Source: Gammaproteobacteria bacterium (GTDB lineage Bacteria; Pseudomonadota; Gammaproteobacteria; Pseudomonadales; Pseudohongiellaceae). From it: a DNA stretch of 64,000 nucleotides. Location of the stretch: positions 289,099 through 353,098 of the forward strand of contig JAHEGE010000008.1 in assembly GCA_024639905.1 (NCBI GenBank). The letters are read 5' to 3'. Position numbers and translations under genes: made by a program. Numbering within the stretch: the first letter of the stretch is position 1; each line of letters opens with the position of its first letter. This document shows positions 38,661 through 46,721 of this stretch, piece by piece. The notes under the pieces are model-generated. The model was not told where the DNA came from, did no database searches, and saw only the letters and a list, made by a program, of their open reading frames with translations.

Positions 38661-39311
38661 CTACTTTGTTTCGGTGTCTGTTTCAGCCTCGGCTTCAGCT
38701 TCTGCGCTCCAGCTCGCTTCGAGCTGGCGTCGATGAATCTGTAGCCACTGTAGCGCGATGATCGACATCGCGTTGTGAATTTTGCCCGTTTCAACGAGGC
38801 GGACCGCCTCTTCTACGTCGAGCACCACAACCTCGATGTCTTCGTGCTCATCGTCGAGCCCAAATACACCGCCGGCTGTGCTCGCATCTACCCTGCCGCA
38901 AAACAGCGTGATGCGCTCGTTGCTAATGCCGGGGCTGTTGTAATACTCGCTAATCTTCACCAAGCCGCGGGGGGCGAGGTCGGCCTCTTCCACGCTCTCG
39001 CGCGCGGCGACCTCAATCGGCTGCTCGCCGGGTTCAACCATGCCGGCTACTAACTCGAGCAACCACGGGTCTTGCCGTTCGTCGAGCATGCCAATGCGAA
39101 TCTGCCGCACCAGCACCACCTGATCTAAGTCGGGATCGAATAGCAATACGCCTACCGCGCGCGGGCGCAGCAACAGCTCGCGCGTCATGGTTTCGCTCGA
39201 GCCGCCAGCGAACAGCGAGTGTCGCAGCCGCAGCCGATCTACCCGCAAGAAGCCGCTGAGCAGCGTCTCGCGCGACTCAACCTCGACGCGTAAATCGGCT
39301 TTGGGGAGCAT
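38661..39311 (-). CDS. nudF: ADP-ribose pyrophosphatase NudF
   Basis: A 216-residue Nudix hydrolase that splits ADP-ribose to AMP and ribose-5-phosphate. The Nudix box begins GMVEPGEQPIEVAARESVEEADL (GX5EX7REUXEE pattern), with the NudF-type downstream EYYNSPGISNERITLFCGRV. The C-terminus ends in an alternating acidic tail (SAEAEAEAETDTETK) not expected for the family, encoded by a short degenerate repeat. Start ATG 39311 is used; a GTG two codons upstream is an alternative. It heads the nudF-yqiB-cpdA-yqiA-parE-parC run. Confidence 0.92.
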   Translation of the reverse strand: MLPKADLRVEVESRETLLSGFLRVDRLRLRHSLFAGGSSETMTRELLLRPRAVGVLLFDPDLDQVVLVRQIRIGMLDERQDPWLLELVAGMVEPGEQPIEVAARESVEEADLAPRGLVKISEYYNSPGISNERITLFCGRVDASTAGGVFGLDDEHEDIEVVVLDVEEAVRLVETGKIHNAMSIIALQWLQIHRRQLEASWSAEAEAEAETDTETK

Positions 39312-39342
39312 GTCCACTAACTTACTGTAATTAGACAGTTGG

Positions 39343-39621
39343 CTAGTCGCGGGCCGTTACTTCGAGCAGGTGGTAGCCGAACTGTGTTTGCACGGGGCCC
39401 TGTAGCGAGCCAACTGGTGCGCTGAATACCACTTCGTCGAACTCTTTAACCATCATGCCCGGGCCGAAAGAGCCGAGGTCGCCGCCTTGGGCTTTAGAGG
39501 GGCAAGAAGAATGCGCCTTGGCGACTTCCGCAAAGTCTTCACCGCCGTCGATGCGAGTCTTCAGGTCTAGGCACTCTTGCTCTGTTTGCACGAGGATGTG
39601 GCGGGCGCTTGCTGTAGTCAT
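39343..39621 (-). CDS. ppiC: PpiC-type peptidyl-prolyl cis-trans isomerase (parvulin)
   Basis: A 92-residue single-domain parvulin. ASARHILVQTEQECLDLKTRI, the FAEVAKAHSSCPSKAQGGDLGSFGPG block and VQTQFGYHLLEVTARD match E. coli PpiC along its full length. It is cytoplasmic, with no signal peptide. ATG 39621 is preferred because AAGGA is 8 bp upstream; a longer frame to 39660 adds 13 residues without family similarity. It is separate from the nudF operon by 31 bp but on the same strand, so cotranscription is possible. Confidence 0.94.
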   Translation of the reverse strand: MTTASARHILVQTEQECLDLKTRIDGGEDFAEVAKAHSSCPSKAQGGDLGSFGPGMMVKEFDEVVFSAPVGSLQGPVQTQFGYHLLEVTARD

Positions 39622-39778
39622 AGTCTTGTCCTTGGTATTTATCAAATAGGAATGGGGCATTGTAGGGACGCGCCTCGGCGATGTACAGGCGTCAAAACGC
39701 GCTAAAAATGCGCTATACTTACGCCCGCGCTCCCAGCGATTTGATTTTCGTTACTTCCGCTTTTTGCAGGATCTCCGT

Positions 39779-40345
39779 ATGGCATTCCCCGAACCGGCAC
39801 CACGCAGGCATGTGCACACGCGTGCAATCGACTACCGCGGCTACGAACGCGAAGATGGCCTCTGGGACATCGAAGCGCACATGACCGACACCAAGACCTA
39901 CCAGTTTCGTAATGACTGGCGCGGTGAAGTGCCGGTGGGCGAGCCCTTGCACGAGATGTTGCTGCGCGTAACGATCGACGACAGCTTCACGATTGTCGAC
40001 ATAGAAGCTGCAACCGAACGCAGCCCCTTCGAGATGTGCCCGAGCATCACGCCTAACTATAAGGCCTGCATCGGCATTCAGATGGGCCGTGGCTGGCGCC
40101 AGCAGGTACGCATGAAAGTGGGCGGCACGCACGGCTGCACGCATCTTACCGAGCTGCTTTATCCGATGGCGACCGCGGCGATGCAGACGATTTGGCCACT
40201 CATGAAACATCGCCAGAACAAGGCCGATTCTCATATCGAGCCCAGCGACAAGCGCCCAGGCGTCATCGACACCTGCCATGCGTGGGCAGCAGACTCGCCG
40301 GTCGTAAAGATGAACGCGCCGACCTTTTATACTGGCGAGGAGTGA
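39779..40345 (+). CDS. DUF2889 family protein
   Basis: A 188-residue protein. HVHTRAIDYRGYEREDGLWDIEAHMTDTKTY at the start, ATERSPFEMCPSITPNYKACIGIQMGRGW in the middle and GTHGCTHLTELLYPMATAAMQTI are the DUF2889 signature. Several conserved His/Cys residues suggest metal binding. The family is often found near aromatic-compound or nitrilotriacetate-type catabolic genes, but no such genes are here. Start ATG 39779 follows CAGGA. Its 3' end overlaps the sensor kinase gene on the other strand by 19 bp. Function unknown. Confidence 0.85.
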   Translation: MAFPEPAPRRHVHTRAIDYRGYEREDGLWDIEAHMTDTKTYQFRNDWRGEVPVGEPLHEMLLRVTIDDSFTIVDIEAATERSPFEMCPSITPNYKACIGIQMGRGWRQQVRMKVGGTHGCTHLTELLYPMATAAMQTIWPLMKHRQNKADSHIEPSDKRPGVIDTCHAWAADSPVVKMNAPTFYTGEE

Positions 40346-41715
40346 GGCGACGGACGCTTGTCGGTGCGTGGAAAACGCACAGAGAAGCGCGCACCCTGAC
40401 CCTGCCGGCCTTCGGCGATGTCGACCGAGGCCCCGTGTGCGAGGGCTATCTCCCGCACAATCGCCAGGCCTAACCCGCACCCTTCGCGCTCGGTGTCGTT
40501 GACATTTCCTGCCGTAGATCGGAAAAATCTTTCGAAGATTTGTGGCCAATGATCTTCCGCGATTCCGGGGCCGTCGTCTTCGATCACGAGCGTGATCGCC
40601 TTCTCCTCATTACGCACACTCACCCACACGTTGCCGCCCGGCTGCGTGTACTGAATAGCATTCTCGATGAGATTGGTGATCATCTCGGAGATCAGCGTCA
40701 ACTCGCCGGCAACCTCTGACCCTTCCACCGCGTCGCTGTGAACGCTAATGTCCTTTGCCGAGGCAAGCTGCCGCAGCTGCATGCAGCACTGCTGAACGAC
40801 AGAATACAAATTCACCGGCGTGCGCCGCAGGCCACGCCCCATTGCCGCCTCGGCTCGCGCCAATTTCATTAGCTGTGAGTTCACGTGGGTCATCGCGTCG
40901 GCAGCGCGGGAGATACGCGCCAAGGCCTCGGCGATGGATGGCTGATTTCCATCCAGCTCCGATTCTGCGAGCTGCGCCTGCAGTTTTAATCCGGCTAGGG
41001 GCGTGCGTATCTGGTGCGCAATATTGCCGATGAATTGCTCGCGCGTGCTAATGGCAGTATCAATCCTTTCGAGGAGGCTGTTGGTGTTCTCAACAACGCC
41101 TCTGAGCTCGGCGGGCACCGAGCCAACATCGATGGGCGTGAGGTCTTGCGGCGATCTTTGCCCTAGCTCATCACCCAGTAGTGTCAGCGGTCGCAGTCCA
41201 CGATCAAACGCCGATCCGATCATCAGTAGAGCGAGCAGTACAACGAGCGAATTGGTGGTGAGGGCATCGATAAACAGACTGTAATTATTCTCACTGCGGC
41301 CCGTCACGTCTTCGGCGACGGTCGCAGTCAGTAAGCCCGCGCTCGTTTGCCGCCTAAGCGACACCGCGCGCACCGGGCTCGCCCCAACGGTGAGTAAACG
41401 AAAGGAGGGCTGCCCCTCAAGATCTGCCGGAGTCTCGTTGGCGAGTCGCGAACCAGAAAGAAGCACCGAATCAGCATCGACTATTTCGTACTGGTCGCCC
41501 CGAATGCCTAACACCGCAAGCTCTGCTTCGAGATCTCTGTCGGCTGAAAAAGCAATGAGTAGGCGCTCTGCGCGGTCGACTAGCCACTCATCGTAGATCT
41601 GATTGGCGGCATGAAGCCCAATGCGGTAGGACACAATCGCTTCGACCAGTAGCAGGATGACGAATGGCCCGCCGACTAACAGAAGGAGTTGTGAGCGCAG
41701 CGACAATGAACCCAT
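40327..41715 (-). CDS. Sensor histidine kinase, TctE/QseC-like
   Basis: A 462-residue membrane kinase. The N-terminal span is at about 8-28, a periplasmic sensor of about 130 residues follows, then a second span at about 160-180, a HAMP-like linker, and DHp helix IGNIAHQIRTPLAGLKLQ with the phospho-accepting His. The ATPase boxes are NLIENAIQYTQPGG (N), VIEDDGPGIAED (G1), and GCGLGLAIVREIALAHG (G2). The TctE_N-like start (RSQLLLLVGGPFVILLLVEAIVSYRIGLHAANQIYDEWL) places it with the tricarboxylate-sensor TctE group. It overlaps the response regulator gene by 1 bp. The divergent operon encodes anion transporters, which are plausible targets. Confidence 0.92.
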   Translation of the reverse strand: MGSLSLRSQLLLLVGGPFVILLLVEAIVSYRIGLHAANQIYDEWLVDRAERLLIAFSADRDLEAELAVLGIRGDQYEIVDADSVLLSGSRLANETPADLEGQPSFRLLTVGASPVRAVSLRRQTSAGLLTATVAEDVTGRSENNYSLFIDALTTNSLVVLLALLMIGSAFDRGLRPLTLLGDELGQRSPQDLTPIDVGSVPAELRGVVENTNSLLERIDTAISTREQFIGNIAHQIRTPLAGLKLQAQLAESELDGNQPSIAEALARISRAADAMTHVNSQLMKLARAEAAMGRGLRRTPVNLYSVVQQCCMQLRQLASAKDISVHSDAVEGSEVAGELTLISEMITNLIENAIQYTQPGGNVWVSVRNEEKAITLVIEDDGPGIAEDHWPQIFERFFRSTAGNVNDTEREGCGLGLAIVREIALAHGASVDIAEGRQGQGARFSVRFPRTDKRPSPHSSPV

Positions 41716-42383
41716 TATTCTAAATACTCGATGGAATACCCTACGCCGCGGACGGTGCGGATGAACACGCCGCTGCAGTCGAGCCTGCGTCGCAAACGAT
41801 GCACATACACCTCGACCGCATTGGGGCCAATATCCTCGGCCTGCAATGCCAATCGCTGATTCAATCGGGTCTTGCCGACTACTCGAGGTGCCTGAGTCAT
41901 CAGTGCTTCGAGCACCTCGAATTCGCGCAGCGTTAACTCCAAATGCGCATCGCCTAATCGGGCCGTGCGCGCGAACGGATCGATCTCTAGGGGACCAAGG
42001 CGCAGTTTTTCGCGAATCTCTGCATGGCCTCGTCGCAGCAAAGCCCTCACTCGCGCTTGCAGCTCCCTCAGCTCGAACGGCTTTTCCATATAGTCATCGG
42101 CACCCGTGTCTAAGGATTCGATCTGTTGGTCCATGCCGTCACGCGCCGTCAGCACGAGCACGGGCACGGGTTGCTTGCGCTGCCTTAGCGCTCGTAGCAC
42201 TTCGAGTCCGTCCATGTCGGGCAAGCCTAAATCTAAGACGACCAAGTCGAACTCGCCGCCCCGCAGATGCTGATCGGCCGTGCGCCCATCGGCGGCATGC
42301 ACTACGCCATACGATGCCCGGCGCAGTGCAGTCGACAAGCCATCGGCTAGCAACGCGTCGTCTTCCACTATTAACACATTCAT
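41715..42383 (-). CDS. OmpR-family response regulator, TctD/QseB-like
   Basis: A 222-residue regulator. The receiver domain has the acidic pair EDDALL, phospho-Asp in VVLDLGLPDMDGLEVL and the Lys in YMEKPF. The C-terminal winged helix (LTLREFEVLEALM ... NAVEVYVHRLRRRLDCSGVFIRTVRGVGY) binds DNA. ATG 42383 is chosen because the protein then starts directly at the first strand (NVLIVEDDALL). It is cotranscribed with the kinase. A direct/inverted repeat at 42524-42563 in the divergent promoter region is a good binding-site candidate. Confidence 0.93.
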   Translation of the reverse strand: MNVLIVEDDALLADGLSTALRRASYGVVHAADGRTADQHLRGGEFDLVVLDLGLPDMDGLEVLRALRQRKQPVPVLVLTARDGMDQQIESLDTGADDYMEKPFELRELQARVRALLRRGHAEIREKLRLGPLEIDPFARTARLGDAHLELTLREFEVLEALMTQAPRVVGKTRLNQRLALQAEDIGPNAVEVYVHRLRRRLDCSGVFIRTVRGVGYSIEYLE

Positions 42384-42523
42384 GACTAGAGCCTCATGAG
42401 TACGCAACTAAGCGTTGCTCACAGTAACCACACGGGTGATAAAAAAATCGATAGTCACTGGAAAGAAAAATTATTAACACCGAATAGTGCCCGCCGCCAC
42501 TAAACCGCTGCTGATAGTGCTGA

Positions 42524-42563
42524 GTAATAACCTTTCCTGAAAGGTTTCTGAAAGGCTTATTAC
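42524..42563. promoter_or_regulatory. Putative response-regulator operator between the two-component system and SulP operon
   Basis: Outer inverted arms GTAATAACCTTTC / GAAAGGCTTATTAC enclose an inner perfect palindrome AACCTTTC-CT-GAAAGGTT (42529-42546). CTGAAAGG is also repeated directly at 42537-42544 and 42548-42555, a spacing of 11 bp or one helical turn, as expected for OmpR-type tandem binding. It lies 140 bp from the regulator start and 82 bp from the SulP start. Confidence 0.5.
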
Positions 42564-42644
42564 GCAAAGATGCGAGCCTAGGTTCATCGGCTCGCGCCTG
42601 CGCGCGCCACTACTATTTGTCAGCACTTTTGATGAGAGCGTTGT

Positions 42645-44210
42645 ATGTTTAGTGTCAGCAGTTTGAAACGGGATATCCCTGCAAGCTTAGTTGTCTTCTT
42701 CGTGGCCTTGCCGCTTTGCCTCGGCATTGCCTTGGCGTCCGGGGCGCCTCTTTTCGCGGGGCTTATCGCTGGCATCGTCGGCGGGATAGTCGTCGGCAGT
42801 ATTAGCAAGGCGCCTATCGGCGTGTCGGGGCCCGCCGCGGGACTCACAGTCATCGTACTGACCGCCATCGAAACCCTGGGCTCCTATCAATACTTTCTCC
42901 TCGCGGTGTTCTTGGCCGGCCTCATTCAAATAGGGCTTGGCTTACTGCGAGCGGGCGTTCTCGGCTATTTCTTTCCCTCGTCTGTGATCAACGGCATGCT
43001 CACGGGCATCGGACTCATTATCATCCTCAAGCAGATTCCTTACGCGTTCGGGTTTCTGACGCCAAGCAACAGCAATATGCTGCCCTTTTCGAACGATGGC
43101 AGCGGAACGATTGCCGCCCTCTTCGATATCCTTAATTTTGTTCATCCCGGTGTCATGCTTATCTCACTGGTTTCGGTCGTGCTGCTTATCGTTTGGGAGC
43201 GGCCTTGGGTGAAGCAAAACAAACTACTCGGTGGGCTCCCGGGCCCTGTCGTTGCCGTGGTAGTGGCTGTGATTCTACAACTGGGTTTTAGCGGTCTAGA
43301 AGTTCTGGCATTGACGCCAGACTATCTCGTGAGCGTGCCAGTCGCCGGCAGCGTTGCCGAATTCGTTGGGCTCTTCACGCTGCCCGACTTCAGCCAGCTC
43401 ACCAATCCAGCAATTTGGACCGTGGCCTTTACGCTCGCCATCGTCGCTAGCATCGAGACACTGCTGTGTGTTGAAGCTATCGACAAGCTTGACCCGCAAA
43501 AACGCACGACACCCACAAACAGAGAGCTCATCGCCCAAGGCGTCGGCAACTCGGTGTCGGGGCTCATTGGCGGATTGCCGCTCACCCAAGTAATCGTGCG
43601 CAGCTCGGCAAACTTGCAGGCACGCGCTGCCTCGAAGCTGTCGGCGATACTGCATGGCTTCTTGCTACTCATCTGCATCGCAGCGGTGCCCACATTACTC
43701 AACAAGATACCCTTGGGTGTGTTGGCAGCAGTGTTAATAGTTACCGGCTACAAGCTAGCTAAGCCCAAACTATTCAAAGCGATGTGGAGCCATGGGCTCG
43801 AGCAATTCCTGCCGTTTGTTATCACTGTCGCAGGCGTTGTGTTTACAGACCTTCTCACCGGCGTGGCTCTCGGCATGGCTGCGGCGATCATCATGTTATT
43901 GCAACGCAATTACTTGAATTCGCATTTCCTCCACATCAAGGAAAGCGCAACCGCCGAAGGGCGCACCATCATCACGATGCGGCTCGCAGAAGAAGTCACG
44001 TTCCTTAATAAAGGCGCCATCAAAAAGCAGTTCGACAACGTCCCCATCGGCAGCGTCGTCATCATCGATAAAAGCCCCTGCGTATTCATCAATCACGATG
44101 TTCAAGAATACCTGCAGGAATTTGCTGCCACTGCAGCAGAGCGCGATATTAGCGTTGAGTTTATTGAGAACGAGGCGCCTGTTAACCAACCTCAGCTCTC
44201 GGCCTCATAA
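42645..44210 (+). CDS. SulP (SLC26) family anion permease with STAS domain
   Basis: A 521-residue inner-membrane transporter. The start SLKRDIPASLVVFFVALPLCLGIALASGAPLFAGLIAGIVGG is the SulP signature region. About 12-14 membrane segments follow, with VASIETLLCVEAIDKLDPQKR and PLTQVIVRSSANLQARAASKLSAILHG typical of the bacterial bicarbonate/sulfate subfamily. The last ~100 residues form a STAS domain (GRTIITMRLAEEVTFLNKGAIKKQF, SVVIIDKS). The family transports sulfate, bicarbonate or dicarboxylates; an SLC4-like bicarbonate carrier two genes downstream favours bicarbonate. GTTGTATG with weak ribosome site at the start. A UspA gene follows after 3 bp. Confidence 0.9.
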   Translation: MFSVSSLKRDIPASLVVFFVALPLCLGIALASGAPLFAGLIAGIVGGIVVGSISKAPIGVSGPAAGLTVIVLTAIETLGSYQYFLLAVFLAGLIQIGLGLLRAGVLGYFFPSSVINGMLTGIGLIIILKQIPYAFGFLTPSNSNMLPFSNDGSGTIAALFDILNFVHPGVMLISLVSVVLLIVWERPWVKQNKLLGGLPGPVVAVVVAVILQLGFSGLEVLALTPDYLVSVPVAGSVAEFVGLFTLPDFSQLTNPAIWTVAFTLAIVASIETLLCVEAIDKLDPQKRTTPTNRELIAQGVGNSVSGLIGGLPLTQVIVRSSANLQARAASKLSAILHGFLLLICIAAVPTLLNKIPLGVLAAVLIVTGYKLAKPKLFKAMWSHGLEQFLPFVITVAGVVFTDLLTGVALGMAAAIIMLLQRNYLNSHFLHIKESATAEGRTIITMRLAEEVTFLNKGAIKKQFDNVPIGSVVIIDKSPCVFINHDVQEYLQEFAATAAERDISVEFIENEAPVNQPQLSAS

Positions 44211-44213
44211 GTT

Positions 44214-45164
44214 ATGGAAAGCATCCCGCACACTCCGCTACGAGTCCTGCTCGCGCTAAAACCCTTTAGCGAAACGGCGGCGCTAGAGGCGCATCTCGAG
44301 AGCCGTTTTGCAGGGCTGTCTATCGAGCTACACGTTATCACTATCGCCTCATCCCCTGCTAAAGCTGGTGCGGCGCTCGTGCATTTACGCGCACAAGGCG
44401 AGCGCCTTAAGCAGCTTAGCTGCGTGGCTCATGTGCGGACTCAGCTAGATGAGGGCCAAGTCGCCGAGGCTATCAATGCTGCCGCACTTAGGCTGCGCCC
44501 CAGCGTTGTGCTGCTACAAAAACTTCAGCGCAAGCGACTGCTCTCGAGCCTAGGGCTGTCGAGTGTGACCAGACAAGTCTGCCAGCAGGCGAGTTATCCT
44601 GTCGAAGTCATCAGACAACGTAGCGCCGGTGCGGAAGAGGCCTATCGCGTCTTGATCCCAATGACCGAAGAGTCTTTGGATCTCTACCCAATAGAAAAGT
44701 TGCTCGACCACCCGCTTCCGGAATCCTCGATTGTCCGATTCCTCGCGCTATTACCACCCCAGCTCGACGACGGCTTCGCAGAATCGTCTGCGATCGAAAT
44801 CCTCAGAGACCTTGGGGCAAGTACCGCGCGCACCGTCCGCTTAGAGAGTCGGTTACAACAGCTATGCGACGCGCTCAGCGCAGCGTTAGACCCGTCGATA
44901 CGAATCGACTACCAGATCCAATACGAATCGTCTTCTGCGTCTGCGATCTCGGAGTCTATCCGTCTCGGCGCCGACCTATTGGTCATACCCAATCAGACAG
45001 CGGATGGTTTTACCCAAGGCGTCAACCGCGCTATGTCGCCCGCCGCGATGCTCATGGCCGCCCACTGCTCGGTATTGATGCTCGGACATAGCTTGCCGCG
45101 CAACTTTGCGTTGGGAAATCGCCTTCTCTCAATTGCTGCGTCCAATCAGCAGCCAAATCCTTAA
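44214..45164 (+). CDS. Universal stress protein, tandem UspA-like domains
   Basis: A 316-residue cytoplasmic protein made of two UspA-fold halves (about 1-150 and 160-305). The second half ends with the Usp-like LGADLLVIPNQTADGFTQGVNRAMSPAAMLMAAHCSVLMLG, though the usual GxxGxS nucleotide loop is altered to GVNRAMS. It is encoded 3 bp after the SulP gene and 30 bp before the SLC4-like gene. Usp proteins in transporter operons usually regulate or stabilise the transporter, which is inference here. Confidence 0.8.
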   Translation: MESIPHTPLRVLLALKPFSETAALEAHLESRFAGLSIELHVITIASSPAKAGAALVHLRAQGERLKQLSCVAHVRTQLDEGQVAEAINAAALRLRPSVVLLQKLQRKRLLSSLGLSSVTRQVCQQASYPVEVIRQRSAGAEEAYRVLIPMTEESLDLYPIEKLLDHPLPESSIVRFLALLPPQLDDGFAESSAIEILRDLGASTARTVRLESRLQQLCDALSAALDPSIRIDYQIQYESSSASAISESIRLGADLLVIPNQTADGFTQGVNRAMSPAAMLMAAHCSVLMLGHSLPRNFALGNRLLSIAASNQQPNP

Positions 45165-45194
45165 TCATTTTCTTCTCATTCATTGGAGTTCATT

Positions 45195-46721
45195 ATGAGT
45201 TCAAAACCTATGACCCATTCTAATCAAGAGGAAGATCAGCTCGCGTTCACCGGAAGGCTTTTCGGTGGACTGCGGAACGATCTCGCTCGGAAAGCGCCGC
45301 ACTATTTTAGCGATTACAAAGAAGGCTTCAGCAGCAAAGTCCTCGGCTCTGTTAGCTTTCTCTTCTTTGCCTGCCTCGCTAATGCGATCGCCTTTGGCGC
45401 ATTGACCAGCGTGCTTACTGGCGGCGAGATCGGCACGGTAGAGATGATTGTTGCCACAGCAATCGGCGGCATCGTCTTTGCGATATTCTCAGGACAACCA
45501 TTGACGATACTCGGGGGCACAGGCCCGATTGTTATCTTCACCGCGCTGCTCTACGAGCTGTGTCAGGCGCAGGGACTGCCCTTCTTGCCGGTCTATGCCT
45601 GGGTAGGTATCTGGTCCAGCCTGCTTTTGCTGGTGTTGGTTGCAACCGATGCGAGCGCGCTTATGCGCCTATTCACCAAGTTTACCGATGAGATTTTTGC
45701 GGCGCTTGTGGCGGTCATCTTCTTAGTCGAGGCACTCACCTCAGTTATCACGCCTTTGGTATCGGTAGATACCAGCACGGCAACTGCGCTTATGACGATC
45801 ATCCTTTCGTTTGGAACGTTTTTCTTGGCGAAGACCTTCAAGGGCTTTATCAATACGCGCTTCTTTAACGGGAAAGTGCGGAGCTTTGTTTCCGACTTTG
45901 GACCTGCCTTGGCGATTCTCGTCATGACGCTTTTTGCGCTTTCCATGCCTTCGGTTCAGCTGTCTGTCCCTGCAATTCCCGAGACGTTCGGCACCACAAC
46001 GGGACGCGCGTGGATGATCGACCTTTTCTCTATCCCAACATGGATGATCCTATTCTGTATCGGTCCGGCGATTCTCGTCACCGTCCTCTTGTTCCTCGAT
46101 CAGAACATCACAACCCGACTCGTAAACAACCCCGCTTACTCATTGCGCAAAGGCGGTGGGTATCACCTCGACCTTACTGTCGTGGGTGGACTGGTGCTTG
46201 TCGCTTCGGTGTTTGGTTTGCCTTGGATCGTCGCCGCCACAGTGCACTCACTCAACCATGTTAAGAGCCTGTCCTCGACAGCTGATTCAGCAGTCAAAGG
46301 CGAGCCGCAGCAGAGCAAAGTCACCGAGAATCGTGTCTCGGGTTTGCTTATCCATTTACTCATCGGCTGTTCGATCTTCCTGCTGCCGTTGGTTAAAGCC
46401 ATTCCCATGGAAGTGCTCTTTGGTCTATTCCTCTTTATGGGCATTTCGACGCTTAATGGCACAGACCTGTTCGAGCGCTGCAAACTGTGGATGATCGACA
46501 AGCATTTGTATCCCCAAGAGGGCTACATGCAGCGCGTGCCGATGAAAGTGGTGCGCAGCTTTACAGTCATTCAAGTAGGAGCGCTTGGCTTGCTGTGGGT
46601 TCTCAAGAGCAGCGCACTAGGAATTCTATTCCCGCTGCTTATTGCCATGCTGGTTCCGCTTCGTCAGCTGCTGTCGCGCTATTTCGACGACGCGCATCTC
46701 ACGGCGCTAGACGAACACTAG
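45195..46721 (+). CDS. SLC4 (band 3)-like bicarbonate/anion transporter
   Basis: A 508-residue membrane protein. The matches to the animal SLC4 transmembrane domain are direct: GGTGPIVIFTALLYELC (transport-site region, ITGPLLVFEKLL in NBC proteins), FLDQNITTRLVNNPAY and LRKGGGYHLDL (FLDQQITAVIVN/KKGAGYHLDL), GLPWIVAATVHSLNHVKSL (ALPWYVAATV), and VLFGLFLFMGISTLNGTDLFERCKLW (VLYGVFLYMGVASLNG). It lacks the large N-terminal cytoplasmic domain of eukaryotic members. ATG 45195 has GGAG upstream. Last gene of the SulP-UspA operon; overlaps pdsS convergently by 4 bp. Bacterial members are uncommon. Confidence 0.88.
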   Translation: MSSKPMTHSNQEEDQLAFTGRLFGGLRNDLARKAPHYFSDYKEGFSSKVLGSVSFLFFACLANAIAFGALTSVLTGGEIGTVEMIVATAIGGIVFAIFSGQPLTILGGTGPIVIFTALLYELCQAQGLPFLPVYAWVGIWSSLLLLVLVATDASALMRLFTKFTDEIFAALVAVIFLVEALTSVITPLVSVDTSTATALMTIILSFGTFFLAKTFKGFINTRFFNGKVRSFVSDFGPALAILVMTLFALSMPSVQLSVPAIPETFGTTTGRAWMIDLFSIPTWMILFCIGPAILVTVLLFLDQNITTRLVNNPAYSLRKGGGYHLDLTVVGGLVLVASVFGLPWIVAATVHSLNHVKSLSSTADSAVKGEPQQSKVTENRVSGLLIHLLIGCSIFLLPLVKAIPMEVLFGLFLFMGISTLNGTDLFERCKLWMIDKHLYPQEGYMQRVPMKVVRSFTVIQVGALGLLWVLKSSALGILFPLLIAMLVPLRQLLSRYFDDAHLTALDEH

